Virus record (IMG/VR): IMGVR_UViG_3300017788_000192
Location: 1-22,449 of that record
Direction: 5' to 3' (one strand)
Length of the DNA: 22,449 nucleotides
Source: a virus
Every line of letters begins with the position of its first letter. Within the stretch, counting starts at the first letter, position 1. Of the stretch, positions 1 to 6,004 are shown in pieces. Below the pieces are notes generated by a model. The model saw only the letters and a list, made by a program, of their open reading frames with translations. It searched no databases and was not told the origin of the DNA. Made by a program: the position numbers and the translations under genes.

Positions 1-869
1 GAGTGATTTCTTCCTTCATTATCTCCAGTTTGATGTGGAAATTTATATCCCATTCTAGAGCAATATTCTCTAACGGTTAATGTTTGAAAATATAAATCGA
101 TATGTTTGGTTTTGAATCCTTCATACTCAGCATAAGTTATAACATTTTCATGCGGAAGAATCTCAACTTTACGGGATTGAATATCAGTGTCATGTAACCG
201 TCTAAAATATGCTCCTGGCCATTTTCTATGAGGTTGACCATCTCTCAGTAACAACCTAACATCAATACTCATTCTGGTTTTACCAGTTCTATTTGGAATT
301 CCACCATGAATATTCTCTTGAGTAAAAAGTAAGAATGTCCCTGGAGACATATTTACTGGATAACATTCTTGAGCACAGACTTCTTCTAATTTTTCATGAG
401 ACCATTTTTCCTCCTCAGATCTACGAGTAATTTCCCTACTCTTATCAATTCCAATAATCTGAAGTGAATTAGTATCAAAAGTTTCTGTAAAAGGCAACCA
501 AACAGTTCTCAATCCAAGTCCATTACCAACCCATCTACCTTGATGGAATGGGAGAACTGTTCCATTCTTATCTTGGTCTGGAATTGTTGCTCTGATGTTA
601 CCAAACTTTTGTATAAGAATATCTGTATCTAATTGAGTAACGACATATTCCTCTACCATTTTATCAAACAACACATAAAAATCAGTATCAACAAGATCTT
701 TAGTTAGATGTTTTACCAATTCACCAACAGAATGTGAAGGAACATGTTCATGAAGATATTGAAGTTCTTTTACTTCTGGATAATACTTTTGAACCAAAGA
801 CAATAAAATATCTCCAAAAGGATATTTGGTCATATCATATTGGTTATGTGTGGCATTAAATATACTCAT
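1..869 (-). CDS. 2OG-Fe(II) / phytanoyl-CoA-type dioxygenase-like protein, 3' end outside window
   Basis: I translated 289 codons from ATG at 869; the frame stays open to the window edge, so the C-terminus is missing. The middle looks like a double-stranded beta-helix dioxygenase: PFHQGRW at residues 107-113, a strand reading TVWLPFT (122-128), then SPGTFLLFTQENIHGG (175-190) with His188, and RMSIDVR with Arg199/Arg205 where such enzymes bind the 2-oxoglutarate carboxylate. The nearest match I recall is a phage family related to phytanoyl-CoA dioxygenases and StrG-like sugar-pathway proteins. Oddly, the first metal motif reads H-Q-G (109-111), without the usual acidic residue. It is the last visible gene of the tRNA-containing unit and begins 16 bases after tRNA-Thr. 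No clear Shine-Dalgarno is visible; a second ATG lies at codon 13. The fold call is fairly secure, but substrate and activity are unknown. Confidence 0.6.
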   Translation of the reverse strand, partial: MSIFNATHNQYDMTKYPFGDILLSLVQKYYPEVKELQYLHEHVPSHSVGELVKHLTKDLVDTDFYVLFDKMVEEYVVTQLDTDILIQKFGNIRATIPDQDKNGTVLPFHQGRWVGNGLGLRTVWLPFTETFDTNSLQIIGIDKSREITRRSEEEKWSHEKLEEVCAQECYPVNMSPGTFLLFTQENIHGGIPNRTGKTRMSIDVRLLLRDGQPHRKWPGAYFRRLHDTDIQSRKVEILPHENVITYAEYEGFKTKHIDLYFQTLTVREYCSRMGYKFPHQTGDNEGRNH

Positions 870-885
870 ATCTATTTTTATTCTA

Positions 886-957
886 AGCCCCCGACTGGAT
901 TTGAACCAGCGACCAACGGTTTACAAAACCGTTGCTCTACCACTGAGCTACAAGGGC
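886..957 (-). tRNA. tRNA-Thr (anticodon TGT)
   Basis: The minus strand folds as a cloverleaf. The 7-bp acceptor GCCCTTG/CGGGGGC closes with two G-T wobbles, the D arm is GCTC/GAGC, the anticodon stem ACGGT/ACCGT encloses loop TTTGTAA (anticodon TGT), and the T arm is GCTGG-TTCAAAT-CCAGT. CCA is not encoded. The 5' end lies one base after the stop codon of the 95-aa ORF, so mature ends must be released from a mixed mRNA/tRNA transcript. It would read ACA, a common codon in these AT-rich genes. Confidence 0.95.
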
Positions 958-958
958 A

Positions 959-1246
959 CTAATAATCGTCCAATTCTGCTAAAACTTCTGGATTTTCTAA
1001 CTCCATCTCAAAGAAGCATGGATGTGCTTCTTCCATTATTAAATATGCAGATGACCTGAATAAGTCTTCTGCGGTATATATGCGGTTATTGTTAGCTTCA
1101 ATAACAACAGATGGGTCTACTTCTTCTTCTTCGGTTAAATCATCCCATGTAAACGGTATAGAATTAACGAAGTACATCATAACAACTTTTTTTATACTCT
1201 TTTCTGGAGAATGCCAACAATAAGCTTTGGTGAGTCTAAGCTTCAT
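959..1246 (-). CDS. Hypothetical acidic 95-aa protein between tRNA-Leu and tRNA-Thr
   Basis: I do not recognise this protein. The N-terminal third is basic and contains Trp and Cys (residues 1-25). The rest is strongly acidic, with a run of four Glu (TEEEEVDP) near residue 40 and a C-terminus rich in Glu/Asp ending ELDDY. No membrane segment or signal peptide is apparent. The start at 1246 is supported by a CTAAATA late-promoter-like element about 20 bases upstream. A shorter product starting at the internal Met-Met before YFVNSIPF is possible. The stop codon ends one base before tRNA-Thr. That tight packing between two real tRNAs supports a real gene, but the function is open. Confidence 0.6.
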   Translation of the reverse strand: MKLRLTKAYCWHSPEKSIKKVVMMYFVNSIPFTWDDLTEEEEVDPSVVIEANNNRIYTAEDLFRSSAYLIMEEAHPCFFEMELENPEVLAELDDY

Positions 1247-1265
1247 TCTCTACACCGTTTTTTTA

Positions 1266-1272
1266 TATTTAG
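1266..1272 (-). promoter_or_regulatory. Late-promoter-like element CTAAATA
   Basis: On the minus strand CTAAATA matches the last six bases (TAAATA) of the T4 late -10 element TATAAATA, and it lies about 20 bases upstream of the ATG at 1246. The same core occurs upstream of gp4 on the other strand (17239-17246), which argues against pure chance. In AT-rich DNA this remains suggestive only. Confidence 0.35.
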
Positions 1273-1277
1273 TTTAA

Positions 1278-1319
1278 GGAAGGCGGAGAGTTATACTCAA
1301 TCCCTTTATTATTCCTTCC
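1278..1319 (-). repeat. Inverted repeat just 3' of tRNA-Leu
   Basis: GGAAGG (1278-1283) pairs with CCTTCC (1314-1319) and encloses a small GAGT/ACTC hairpin with a 3-base loop (1288-1298). It starts right after the tRNA-Leu 3' end in transcript order. It lacks a clean U-tract, so it may be a processing or stability hairpin rather than a terminator. Confidence 0.35.
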
Positions 1320-1321
1320 AG

Positions 1322-1404
1322 TAGGGCGAGGGGGACTTGAACCCCCACAGGCAATGCCCGACAGATTTTAAGTCTGGTGTGTCTACCGATTCCACCACCG
1401 CCCC
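1322..1404 (-). tRNA. tRNA-Leu (anticodon TAA)
   Basis: This is a class II tRNA of 83 nt with a long variable arm (TCGGGCATTGCCTG). The acceptor GGGGCGG pairs with TCGCCCT using terminal wobbles. The anticodon loop CTTAAAA carries TAA, and the T arm GGGGG-TTCAAGT-CCCCC is perfect. The D loop contains the expected GG (AATCGGTAGAC). CCA is not encoded. It would read TTA, a frequent leucine codon here. It begins 8 bases after the stop of the 67-aa ORF. Confidence 0.95.
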
Positions 1405-1412
1405 ATAAGAAC

Positions 1413-1616
1413 TTACTCTTCGTAAGTAGGTGGATGATACTTCAAATATTCCCTAAAAGTCATTTTCATTTCTTTTTGGGTCATTCCACAGTGTTTTGCT
1501 GCGGCAGGAAGTGTCATCATACAATTAAAAAGACCTTGGTTTGCTTCCTTGACATTCTCTGGAGTTGTCTTTACAGGCATTTCAATCAGGTCAGAATAAA
1601 AAGGTTTTTTTATCAT
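1413..1616 (-). CDS. Conserved small protein of unknown function (67 aa), helix-turn-helix-like core
   Basis: The product is basic to neutral. Its central segment LPAAAKHCGMTQKEMKMTF (about residues 36-54) resembles a helix-turn-helix: a helix ending in a CGMT turn, followed by an amphipathic recognition-like helix, then REYLKYHPPTYEE. I recall similar small proteins as conserved but uncharacterised in T4-like cyanophages, without an assigned function. It lies between tRNA-Gly and tRNA-Leu on the strand driven by the strong promoter at 1789-1817, which suits an early regulatory protein, but DNA binding is inferred from pattern only. The ATG at 1616 has no obvious Shine-Dalgarno; a small hairpin (1635-1650) lies just upstream. 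Confidence 0.6.
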   Translation of the reverse strand: MIKKPFYSDLIEMPVKTTPENVKEANQGLFNCMMTLPAAAKHCGMTQKEMKMTFREYLKYHPPTYEE

Positions 1617-1634
1617 GGTTATTTAATTTGTAAA

Positions 1635-1650
1635 TCCCCAATAAAGGGGA
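1635..1650 (-). other. Small GC-rich hairpin directly 3' of tRNA-Gly
   Basis: On the minus strand TCCCC-TTTATT-GGGGA forms a 5-bp stem with a 6-base loop immediately after the tRNA-Gly discriminator base, followed by TTTACAAATT. It could aid 3'-end processing, attenuate transcription or insulate the next ORF. The U-tract is too broken for a confident terminator call. Confidence 0.4.
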
Positions 1651-1721
1651 AGCGAATGACGGGGATCGAACCCGTGACACCAACTTGGAAGGATGGGATG
1701 TTACCGCTACACCACATTCGC
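1651..1721 (-). tRNA. tRNA-Gly (anticodon TCC)
   Basis: The acceptor GCGAATG/CATTCGC is perfect, the T arm is ACGGG-TTCGATC-CCCGT, and the anticodon loop CTTCCAA gives TCC. The anticodon stem CCATC/GTTGG has a T-T mismatch at the 30-40 position, the only clear irregularity. CCA is not encoded. It would read GGA codons, the main glycine codon in the neighbouring structural genes. It is the first tRNA after the promoter and leader. Confidence 0.93.
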
Positions 1722-1726
1722 GTGTG

Positions 1727-1784
1727 GGGTAATCAGAGAGAAGATCTAGACTGAGACTTGGGCGACCACCTCAACTGATTACCC
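1727..1784 (-). ncRNA. Structured 5' leader of the tRNA operon
   Basis: A perfect 10-bp inverted repeat, GGGTAATCAG (1784-1775) with CTGATTACCC (1736-1727), encloses 38 bases. Inside it TGAG (1773-1770) can pair with CTCA (1755-1752). The predicted transcription start of the upstream promoter falls at about 1782-1784, so the RNA would begin with this stem. It ends 5 bases before tRNA-Gly. It is too short for a tRNA and I do not recognise a known RNA family. A 5'-end protecting stem or a small stable RNA released by tRNA processing are both plausible. Confidence 0.5.
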
Positions 1785-1788
1785 ATAT

Positions 1789-1817
1789 ATTATACGAAGT
1801 TGCTTCTGGGTTGTCAA
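1789..1817 (-). promoter_or_regulatory. Consensus sigma70-type promoter of the tRNA operon
   Basis: On the minus strand TTGACA (1817-1812) is followed after exactly 17 bases by TATAAT (1794-1789). Both hexamers are perfect. It sits between the stop codon of the upstream gene (1826) and the structured leader. Such a match suggests expression by unmodified host RNA polymerase early in infection, unlike the late structural genes around it. Confidence 0.85.
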
Positions 1818-1825
1818 CTCCCCCC

Positions 1826-2578
1826 CTACCAAGGTCCCCCATAAGCAGGGTCTGATGAGATTCCAATTGCTTCTTCAATATCAACAAGTTTTTCAGTATT
1901 CTCTTGTAGTTGTCGATTAAGTCCCCACACCTGCAATTCATAATCACCCTTTACTTCTTGTGCTGCGGTTGACGCTGTTGCTTGACTACCAGCAGTAGAC
2001 CATGTTGAATTATATTGACTGATTAAAGAACTTACATTTACTGCTGGTCCAGTAATATCAAATACTTTACCAATTTCAGATCCACCAGATTGAAACAATC
2101 TAGTGCTAACCCCAGCACCAAGGTTGGAGCTTGTAAGGACAACAAATCCTTCTCCAACAAATGGAAAATCTGAACCATAATTTTCTCCAGATATTTTGGG
2201 ATAATCATACACTCTTGCCTGATCTGCTGTTACGGTTCCATATGCAATAATAGCAGTTCCCAAACCAGAAATTCCAAGACTTGCTCCAGTAGCAGTTGCA
2301 ACTCCAGATACTATACTCCCATATTGAGAGGTTATATTTGAAGTGCTAGCACCATATCTTGTAGTCGTTAATCCAGTATTTCCACCAATAGCAACAATCT
2401 GACTCTTTAAACTATTTACGGAATTTATAGTAGTAAGTGTTTGACTTGTTGCTTGTGTAGCTGGACCAGCAAATGAATCCCTCAAAGAACTAGCTATAGC
2501 AATTCTTGATGGTAATCTTTGTTGTTGACGCAGATACATCTCTCGATCTGCTTGCAACCTATCTATTACAATTCCCAT
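1826..2578 (-). CDS. Probable virion structural protein, unassigned (250 aa)
   Basis: No enzyme motif is visible. The N-terminus (residues 1-35) is charged and helical (RLQADREMYLRQQQR). Residues 36-110 are Ser/Thr/Ala/Gly rich, like an extended or beta-rich fibre segment. Residues 115-190 look like a globular beta domain (GEGFVVLTSSNLGAG). A C-terminal helix (about 208-240) contains QVWGLNRQLQENTEKLVDIEEAIG, typical of a coiled coil for oligomerisation. A late-promoter-like AATAAATA at 2601-2608, 23 bases before the ATG, suggests late expression with virion genes. A tail or neck accessory protein seems most likely. The ATG at 2578 is the first in frame. No function is assigned. Confidence 0.6.
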   Translation of the reverse strand: MGIVIDRLQADREMYLRQQQRLPSRIAIASSLRDSFAGPATQATSQTLTTINSVNSLKSQIVAIGGNTGLTTTRYGASTSNITSQYGSIVSGVATATGASLGISGLGTAIIAYGTVTADQARVYDYPKISGENYGSDFPFVGEGFVVLTSSNLGAGVSTRLFQSGGSEIGKVFDITGPAVNVSSLISQYNSTWSTAGSQATASTAAQEVKGDYELQVWGLNRQLQENTEKLVDIEEAIGISSDPAYGGPW

Positions 2579-2600
2579 AAATCATTATATGTGTTTTTTA

Positions 2601-2608
2601 TATTTATT
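2601..2608 (-). promoter_or_regulatory. Late-promoter-like AATAAATA
   Basis: The minus strand reads AATAAATA, seven of eight bases of the T4 late element TATAAATA, 23 bases upstream of the ATG at 2578. It lies in the 30-base divergent gap to the glycosyltransferase-like gene. The identical octamer precedes gp26 at 16343-16350. Confidence 0.5.
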
Positions 2609-3349
2609 GTGAAAATTGCTCTATTACTAACTGGATACATGAGGAATTGGGAAGACCACTTCCCAAATATCCAGGAAAATATTATAAAAAAATATAACGC
2701 CGACGTTTATATCAGTTCATATAGTTATTCAGAACTTTACATGGGTTCTGGAATAGTACAAATTGACACTAAAAAAGTTATAGAGGCATACAAACCAAAA
2801 GAATATCTTTTTAGAGATGTGGAGACATTGCCACTATTTAACTTTAAAGATGGTGGATTGGAAATCAGCGGTAGAGAATGGTCTTACAGAATATTAAGAC
2901 AATGGTATACAAATTATCTTGGATTACGATTATTCGATCCTAGAGATTATAATACCGTCATTAAATGTAGATCCGACTTTTCAATTAAAAATTTTAAATT
3001 GCAACCAGATAAAGATCTAGTTTTACCAACATGGAAGGTTCATCCAGGTCCATGTAATCCAGAAGACTCTTACGTGGATTACTTTGCACATGGAAATGGA
3101 TATTGGATGAAGAAGTATCTCAAATTATATGAACGAACAAAAGAGATGCATGATAATGATTGGGGTGATGTCTCACTAGGAGAGACCCTAATCAAATCAT
3201 ACATCGATAGGTATATTGGTTCCGAACATATCACATTAGATTATGATATGGATTGGAAAATGAGAGATGAACCTTGGATGTCTGAGGTTCAAAGCATCTA
3301 TAAAAAATACGATCCTACTAAAGTTGTAACCACTGAGAAGGGTGAGTAG
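2609..3349 (+). CDS. Glycosyltransferase-like protein (246 aa)
   Basis: The N-terminus VKIALLLTGYMRNW is the first beta strand and turn of a Rossmann-type sugar transferase domain, which favours the GTG at 2609 over upstream in-frame codons that would run into the neighbouring minus-strand gene. Residues 117-124 (VIKCRSDF) carry an R-S-D where such phage proteins have a DxD-like metal/nucleotide-sugar motif. Further conserved-looking stretches are WKVHPGPC, DYFAHG and DWGDVSLGETL. I recall similar proteins in marine phages labelled glycosyltransferase, with no proven substrate. It is the only plus-strand gene between 1 and 17239, and its last 32 bases overlap the oppositely oriented oxygenase gene. 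It probably modifies a virion or host glycan; this is inference. Its promoter is unclear, though CATAAATC at 2576-2583 is a weak late-like match. Confidence 0.55.
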   Translation: MKIALLLTGYMRNWEDHFPNIQENIIKKYNADVYISSYSYSELYMGSGIVQIDTKKVIEAYKPKEYLFRDVETLPLFNFKDGGLEISGREWSYRILRQWYTNYLGLRLFDPRDYNTVIKCRSDFSIKNFKLQPDKDLVLPTWKVHPGPCNPEDSYVDYFAHGNGYWMKKYLKLYERTKEMHDNDWGDVSLGETLIKSYIDRYIGSEHITLDYDMDWKMRDEPWMSEVQSIYKKYDPTKVVTTEKGE

Positions 3350-3995
3350 ATCCTTGATGGTAATCTGGATTAAATGGATTTAAAGTAACTCTAATATCTC
3401 CAGGAATAACTAGTCTTTCTTCTTTTCTTTCAGCAAACTTTTGAGTAAAATGTCCCGTTTTACTAGGAAAGATTAAAACACTACCCTCAATAGGAGTAAT
3501 ACTATAAACATTACAATTATATCGATTATACCCAGTAATTAAATTCTTTTGAATTGCTTCAGTAAACATATCACCAACACATTCATTGGGATTCTTTTCT
3601 TGGGCAATGCAGAACTTGTCGGAAGTCTCACCTGTGCTTACATAATAAACAAAACTCAGATCTGAAGCGTTATGATTGTGCGGTTTTACTGATGGGGTTT
3701 CATCGTCTTTGTGATAACCAACCCAGGATTTAATGATATGGTAATCTAACTTTGAGTGATCAACACTCAAATAATCAAAGTAATTATCAACATGAGTCCG
3801 AAGTTCTTGAAAGAATGGTTTGCAGGACTCTTTTTGGTGTGCAAAAATTCTTCCAGAATATTCTGGACTCTCGTTCTGATACCCATCAAACCAATAGTCA
3901 CGAAGTTCATCAAGATGATTTTTGATTTGTTCATGACACTCCACCATCCCCTGGTAAACAATCAGAGGGAACGCTTCATGTACTCGGTGCATCAC
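3318..3995 (-). CDS. Putative 2OG-Fe(II) oxygenase (225 aa)
   Basis: The pattern fits the small phage/marine 2OG-Fe(II) oxygenase type. It has an aromatic strand SWVGYHKDD (90-98), then PHNHNASDLSFVYYV (105-119) with His106/His108 and the following strand, then SVLIFPSKTGHFTQKF (172-187) with the distal His182. A C-terminal basic strand follows, with Arg194 or Arg202 as 2-oxoglutarate ligand candidates, and ends in an Asn (VTLNPF). Length suits the family. The start overlaps the stop of the preceding gene by 4 bases; a second ATG directly follows the first. The 3' end overlaps the glycosyltransferase-like gene on the other strand. Hydroxylation of a phage or host protein or small molecule is plausible, with the substrate unknown. 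Confidence 0.6.
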   Translation of the reverse strand: MMHRVHEAFPLIVYQGMVECHEQIKNHLDELRDYWFDGYQNESPEYSGRIFAHQKESCKPFFQELRTHVDNYFDYLSVDHSKLDYHIIKSWVGYHKDDETPSVKPHNHNASDLSFVYYVSTGETSDKFCIAQEKNPNECVGDMFTEAIQKNLITGYNRYNCNVYSITPIEGSVLIFPSKTGHFTQKFAERKEERLVIPGDIRVTLNPFNPDYHQGSTHPSQWLQL

Positions 3996-4639
3996 TTACC
4001 GTTGATATTATATTCCCTATTATCTCCTGGATAGTCTGCTGGTGTCAAGCCCTGATATTCAGAAATATTCTTTGAGGTATCAATACGTTCACCATAAACC
4101 ACATAATCGCAGTTAATAGCAGTTCCCGCATTATTCTTAACGTAAATTTTATCACCCCATTCAATACAATCTACAAATAATTCTTGCCAATGACCATTTG
4201 GAGTAAGATTGATAACAAGAGTCTCCATATCAACAAAGTCTTTCCAATAATCTGGAAGTTGAATATAGGACTGCTCTACCAATTTACCCTTTAGATACAC
4301 ATCTGCAGTTGGTCCTTCTAAACAAATATATCTAAGACGATGGTCTTTTTTAGTGGGATGCTGAATATCAAATGACTTTTTGGCATCCCAAATGGCAGAC
4401 TTTGCATTCAAAGATCCAACCGCAGCGGTTTTAACATCTTGTGCTTGAACAAGTGCATCTGCCTTAAGATTACCAACCTTAACATTATAGTGAATCCAAG
4501 GAGTACATGCTTCTGCTGGATAATCAGGATCTCCTGTAGTTGATTTTAAAATATAATCAAACTTACTAGAAAAAGGTCCAGTAATACCCTCATCAAGACA
4601 GGTACTTTTATTAGTAAAATCTGGTATAAATTCTGCCAT
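3992..4639 (-). CDS. Virion fibre/tip-like protein, paralogue of the upstream gene (215 aa)
   Basis: The C-terminal domain (about residues 86-184) starts with AKKSFDIQHPTK and continues through RLRYICLEGP, DVYLKGKL, LPDYWKDFVD and INLTPNGHWQELFV. This K-x-F-I-x-H-P ... E-G-P ... V-x-x-x-G pattern recurs at the ends of many marine phage fibre and structural proteins. The same blocks, in the same order, occur in the upstream gene, as does the C-terminal signature TPADYPG-x-N-x-EY (199-210). The short N-terminal part (1-85) differs more. It starts 2 bases after the upstream stop. A peripheral baseplate or short-fibre component acting in host contact is likely. The domain family is recognised; the role is inferred. 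Confidence 0.6.
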   Translation of the reverse strand: MAEFIPDFTNKSTCLDEGITGPFSSKFDYILKSTTGDPDYPAEACTPWIHYNVKVGNLKADALVQAQDVKTAAVGSLNAKSAIWDAKKSFDIQHPTKKDHRLRYICLEGPTADVYLKGKLVEQSYIQLPDYWKDFVDMETLVINLTPNGHWQELFVDCIEWGDKIYVKNNAGTAINCDYVVYGERIDTSKNISEYQGLTPADYPGDNREYNINGK

Positions 4640-4641
4640 AA

Positions 4642-5415
4642 TTAAATGCTCTTGGTATCATAATGAAATCCAGATACAGAATATTCATCATTATTGCCAG
4701 GATAATCTGCTGGTGTTGACCCTTCATATTCTGGAATCAACTTTTCTCCGTCTTTACGCTCACCAAAAACATGATAATGACAATTTATCGGTGTAGATGC
4801 ATGAAGGTATACTTTATTATCTGAGATTTCTCTAACAATAATATTTTGATGCGTTCCTACTGGAGTAATTGAGACTGTAATACTATTAGAATCTACCAAC
4901 TCTCTCCAGTATTCTGGAAGTTCAATTATGCTTTTATTTTGTAATTTACCCCTTATGTATACATCATTAGATGGCCCTTCTGGGCAAGTATGACGTAATC
5001 TCCAACCATCTTTTGTTGGGTGAGGAATATCAAAATTCTTTTTAGCGGAAAGGATATGTCCACCACAACGGGACATGACTTCACCTTGAGTAATTAGATT
5101 ACCACCAACATTTACATTATCATTTGTATCAATAACTCCCAAAAATGCTGCTGGTCCATCAACAGCTAATGAATAGGGATTATTGATTCCAGTACATAAT
5201 GCTCCAGGAATTAAAGGAGGAATTAGTATATCTGAGTTTTCAACTGGACCTACCATTAAGGTAGCAGTAAGAAATGGTGGAATTGAACCAAAAATTCCTG
5301 GTCCTTCACAATAAAATCCACCTCTAGTTTGCAAGGGACCTTTACCCAAAACTAAACTAGGATCACCAATACCACAATAAAAAGTCTTTTTTACCTCTAA
5401 ATCAGGAACCTTCAT
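4642..5415 (-). CDS. Virion fibre/tip-like protein (257 aa)
   Basis: I chose the ATG at 5415 over an in-frame ATG at 5451. It lies one base after the upstream stop, is preceded by GGAGG (5427-5431), and gives an N-terminus (MKVPDLEVKKTFYC) of similar size and layout to the paralogue downstream (MAEFIPDFTNKSTC). Residues 35-120 are Gly/Pro-rich beta repeats with PFLTATLMVGPVEN and AAFLGVIDTNDNVNVGG, like a fibre shaft. Residues 124-220 form the recurring marine-phage fibre domain: KKNFDIPHPTK, RLRHTCPEGP, YIRGKL, LPEYWRELVD, ITPVGTHQ. The tail TPADYPGNNDEY is shared with its neighbour. It probably forms a trimeric fibre or spike-associated protein at the baseplate. Confidence 0.62.
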   Translation of the reverse strand: MKVPDLEVKKTFYCGIGDPSLVLGKGPLQTRGGFYCEGPGIFGSIPPFLTATLMVGPVENSDILIPPLIPGALCTGINNPYSLAVDGPAAFLGVIDTNDNVNVGGNLITQGEVMSRCGGHILSAKKNFDIPHPTKDGWRLRHTCPEGPSNDVYIRGKLQNKSIIELPEYWRELVDSNSITVSITPVGTHQNIIVREISDNKVYLHASTPINCHYHVFGERKDGEKLIPEYEGSTPADYPGNNDEYSVSGFHYDTKSI

Positions 5416-5416
5416 G

Positions 5417-6004
5417 CTATAAAATTCCTCCAGTTTTTTGTTGACCTTCAAATTTTGAAATCCCTTTAGATGGCTTCAAGGTTGTACAAGAATCAGCACA
5501 ATCAATTAGTCCACCATAAAAATTAAGACATCCGTTTCCTACTAATTCAAGTATCCCAGAACATAAAATTTTGGCAACAGAATCAATATTTGCTTCAAAA
5601 TTCTTTGATGTCAACTTAATTTTTTCATTACCCTCAATGTTAACATATCCTGTTTTATTGCCACTTCCATTGGCAATAATGTCAATCATTTTTGCCTCTA
5701 ATCTAATTCTACCCAAGGGGGCAGATATTGAAATATCACCATCGGAAGATCTCAACATAAATCCCATATTATCTACAGGTTTCATTCCACAATGAATTTG
5801 ATAAACCCCAGGACAGCGATTAATTGTACTACCCTTCATCTTTCCAGAAGATCCAAACATCAAATATTGTTCACATGGCATTCCATGTGGTCCATTTCTC
5901 AATAAAACACCTGCATGAGTATTATTAAGATTAATATGACCCAATTTCAAGTGCCCATAATTGCTACCCAGTTCTACTGGGTTATGAAGTTTTGGTTTTC
6001 CCAT
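5417..6004 (-). CDS. Beta-helix spike-like baseplate protein (195 aa)
   Basis: From about residue 83 the chain is a run of short alternating strands, GDISISAP, GRIRLEA, IDIIANG, GYVNIEG, EKIKLTS, ILELVGNG, NFYGG. This resembles the triple-stranded beta-helix of T4 gp5 C-terminus and VgrG needles. The N-terminal part (1-80) contains GVLLRNGPHG and several Cys/Met residues and could be a cap or attachment domain. The start codon overlaps the stop of the gp5-like gene (TAATG), suggesting translational coupling and stoichiometric assembly. I infer that it supplies the membrane-piercing needle that the long gp5-like protein itself does not show. It could instead be a minor fibre. Confidence 0.5.
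   Translation of the reverse strand: MGKPKLHNPVELGSNYGHLKLGHINLNNTHAGVLLRNGPHGMPCEQYLMFGSSGKMKGSTINRCPGVYQIHCGMKPVDNMGFMLRSSDGDISISAPLGRIRLEAKMIDIIANGSGNKTGYVNIEGNEKIKLTSKNFEANIDSVAKILCSGILELVGNGCLNFYGGLIDCADSCTTLKPSKGISKFEGQQKTGGIL
5427..5431 (-). promoter_or_regulatory. Shine-Dalgarno GGAGG deciding the start at 5415
   Basis: GGAGG on the minus strand lies 11 bases upstream of the ATG at 5415. No comparable site precedes the alternative ATG at 5451, which would also overlap the upstream gene by 35 bases. Confidence 0.6.

Noticed and set aside
826-1059. Plus-strand open frame across the tRNA-Thr region
   Set aside because: It runs antisense through a complete cloverleaf tRNA and two minus-strand genes, and its protein has no recognisable pattern.
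1377-1754. Plus-strand open frame of 125 codons
   Set aside because: It is antisense to tRNA-Leu, the 67-aa ORF, tRNA-Gly and the leader; it reflects the reverse complement of RNA genes.
2519-2608. Longer N-terminus for the glycosyltransferase-like gene
   Set aside because: It would overlap the 5' end and upstream region of the divergent gene, and adds residues with no domain character before the clear first strand VKIALLLTG.
5416-5451. Upstream ATG at 5451 for the 257-aa fibre-like gene
   Set aside because: It overlaps the upstream gene by 35 bases and lacks a ribosome binding site, whereas ATG 5415 has GGAGG and matches the paralogue's N-terminus length.
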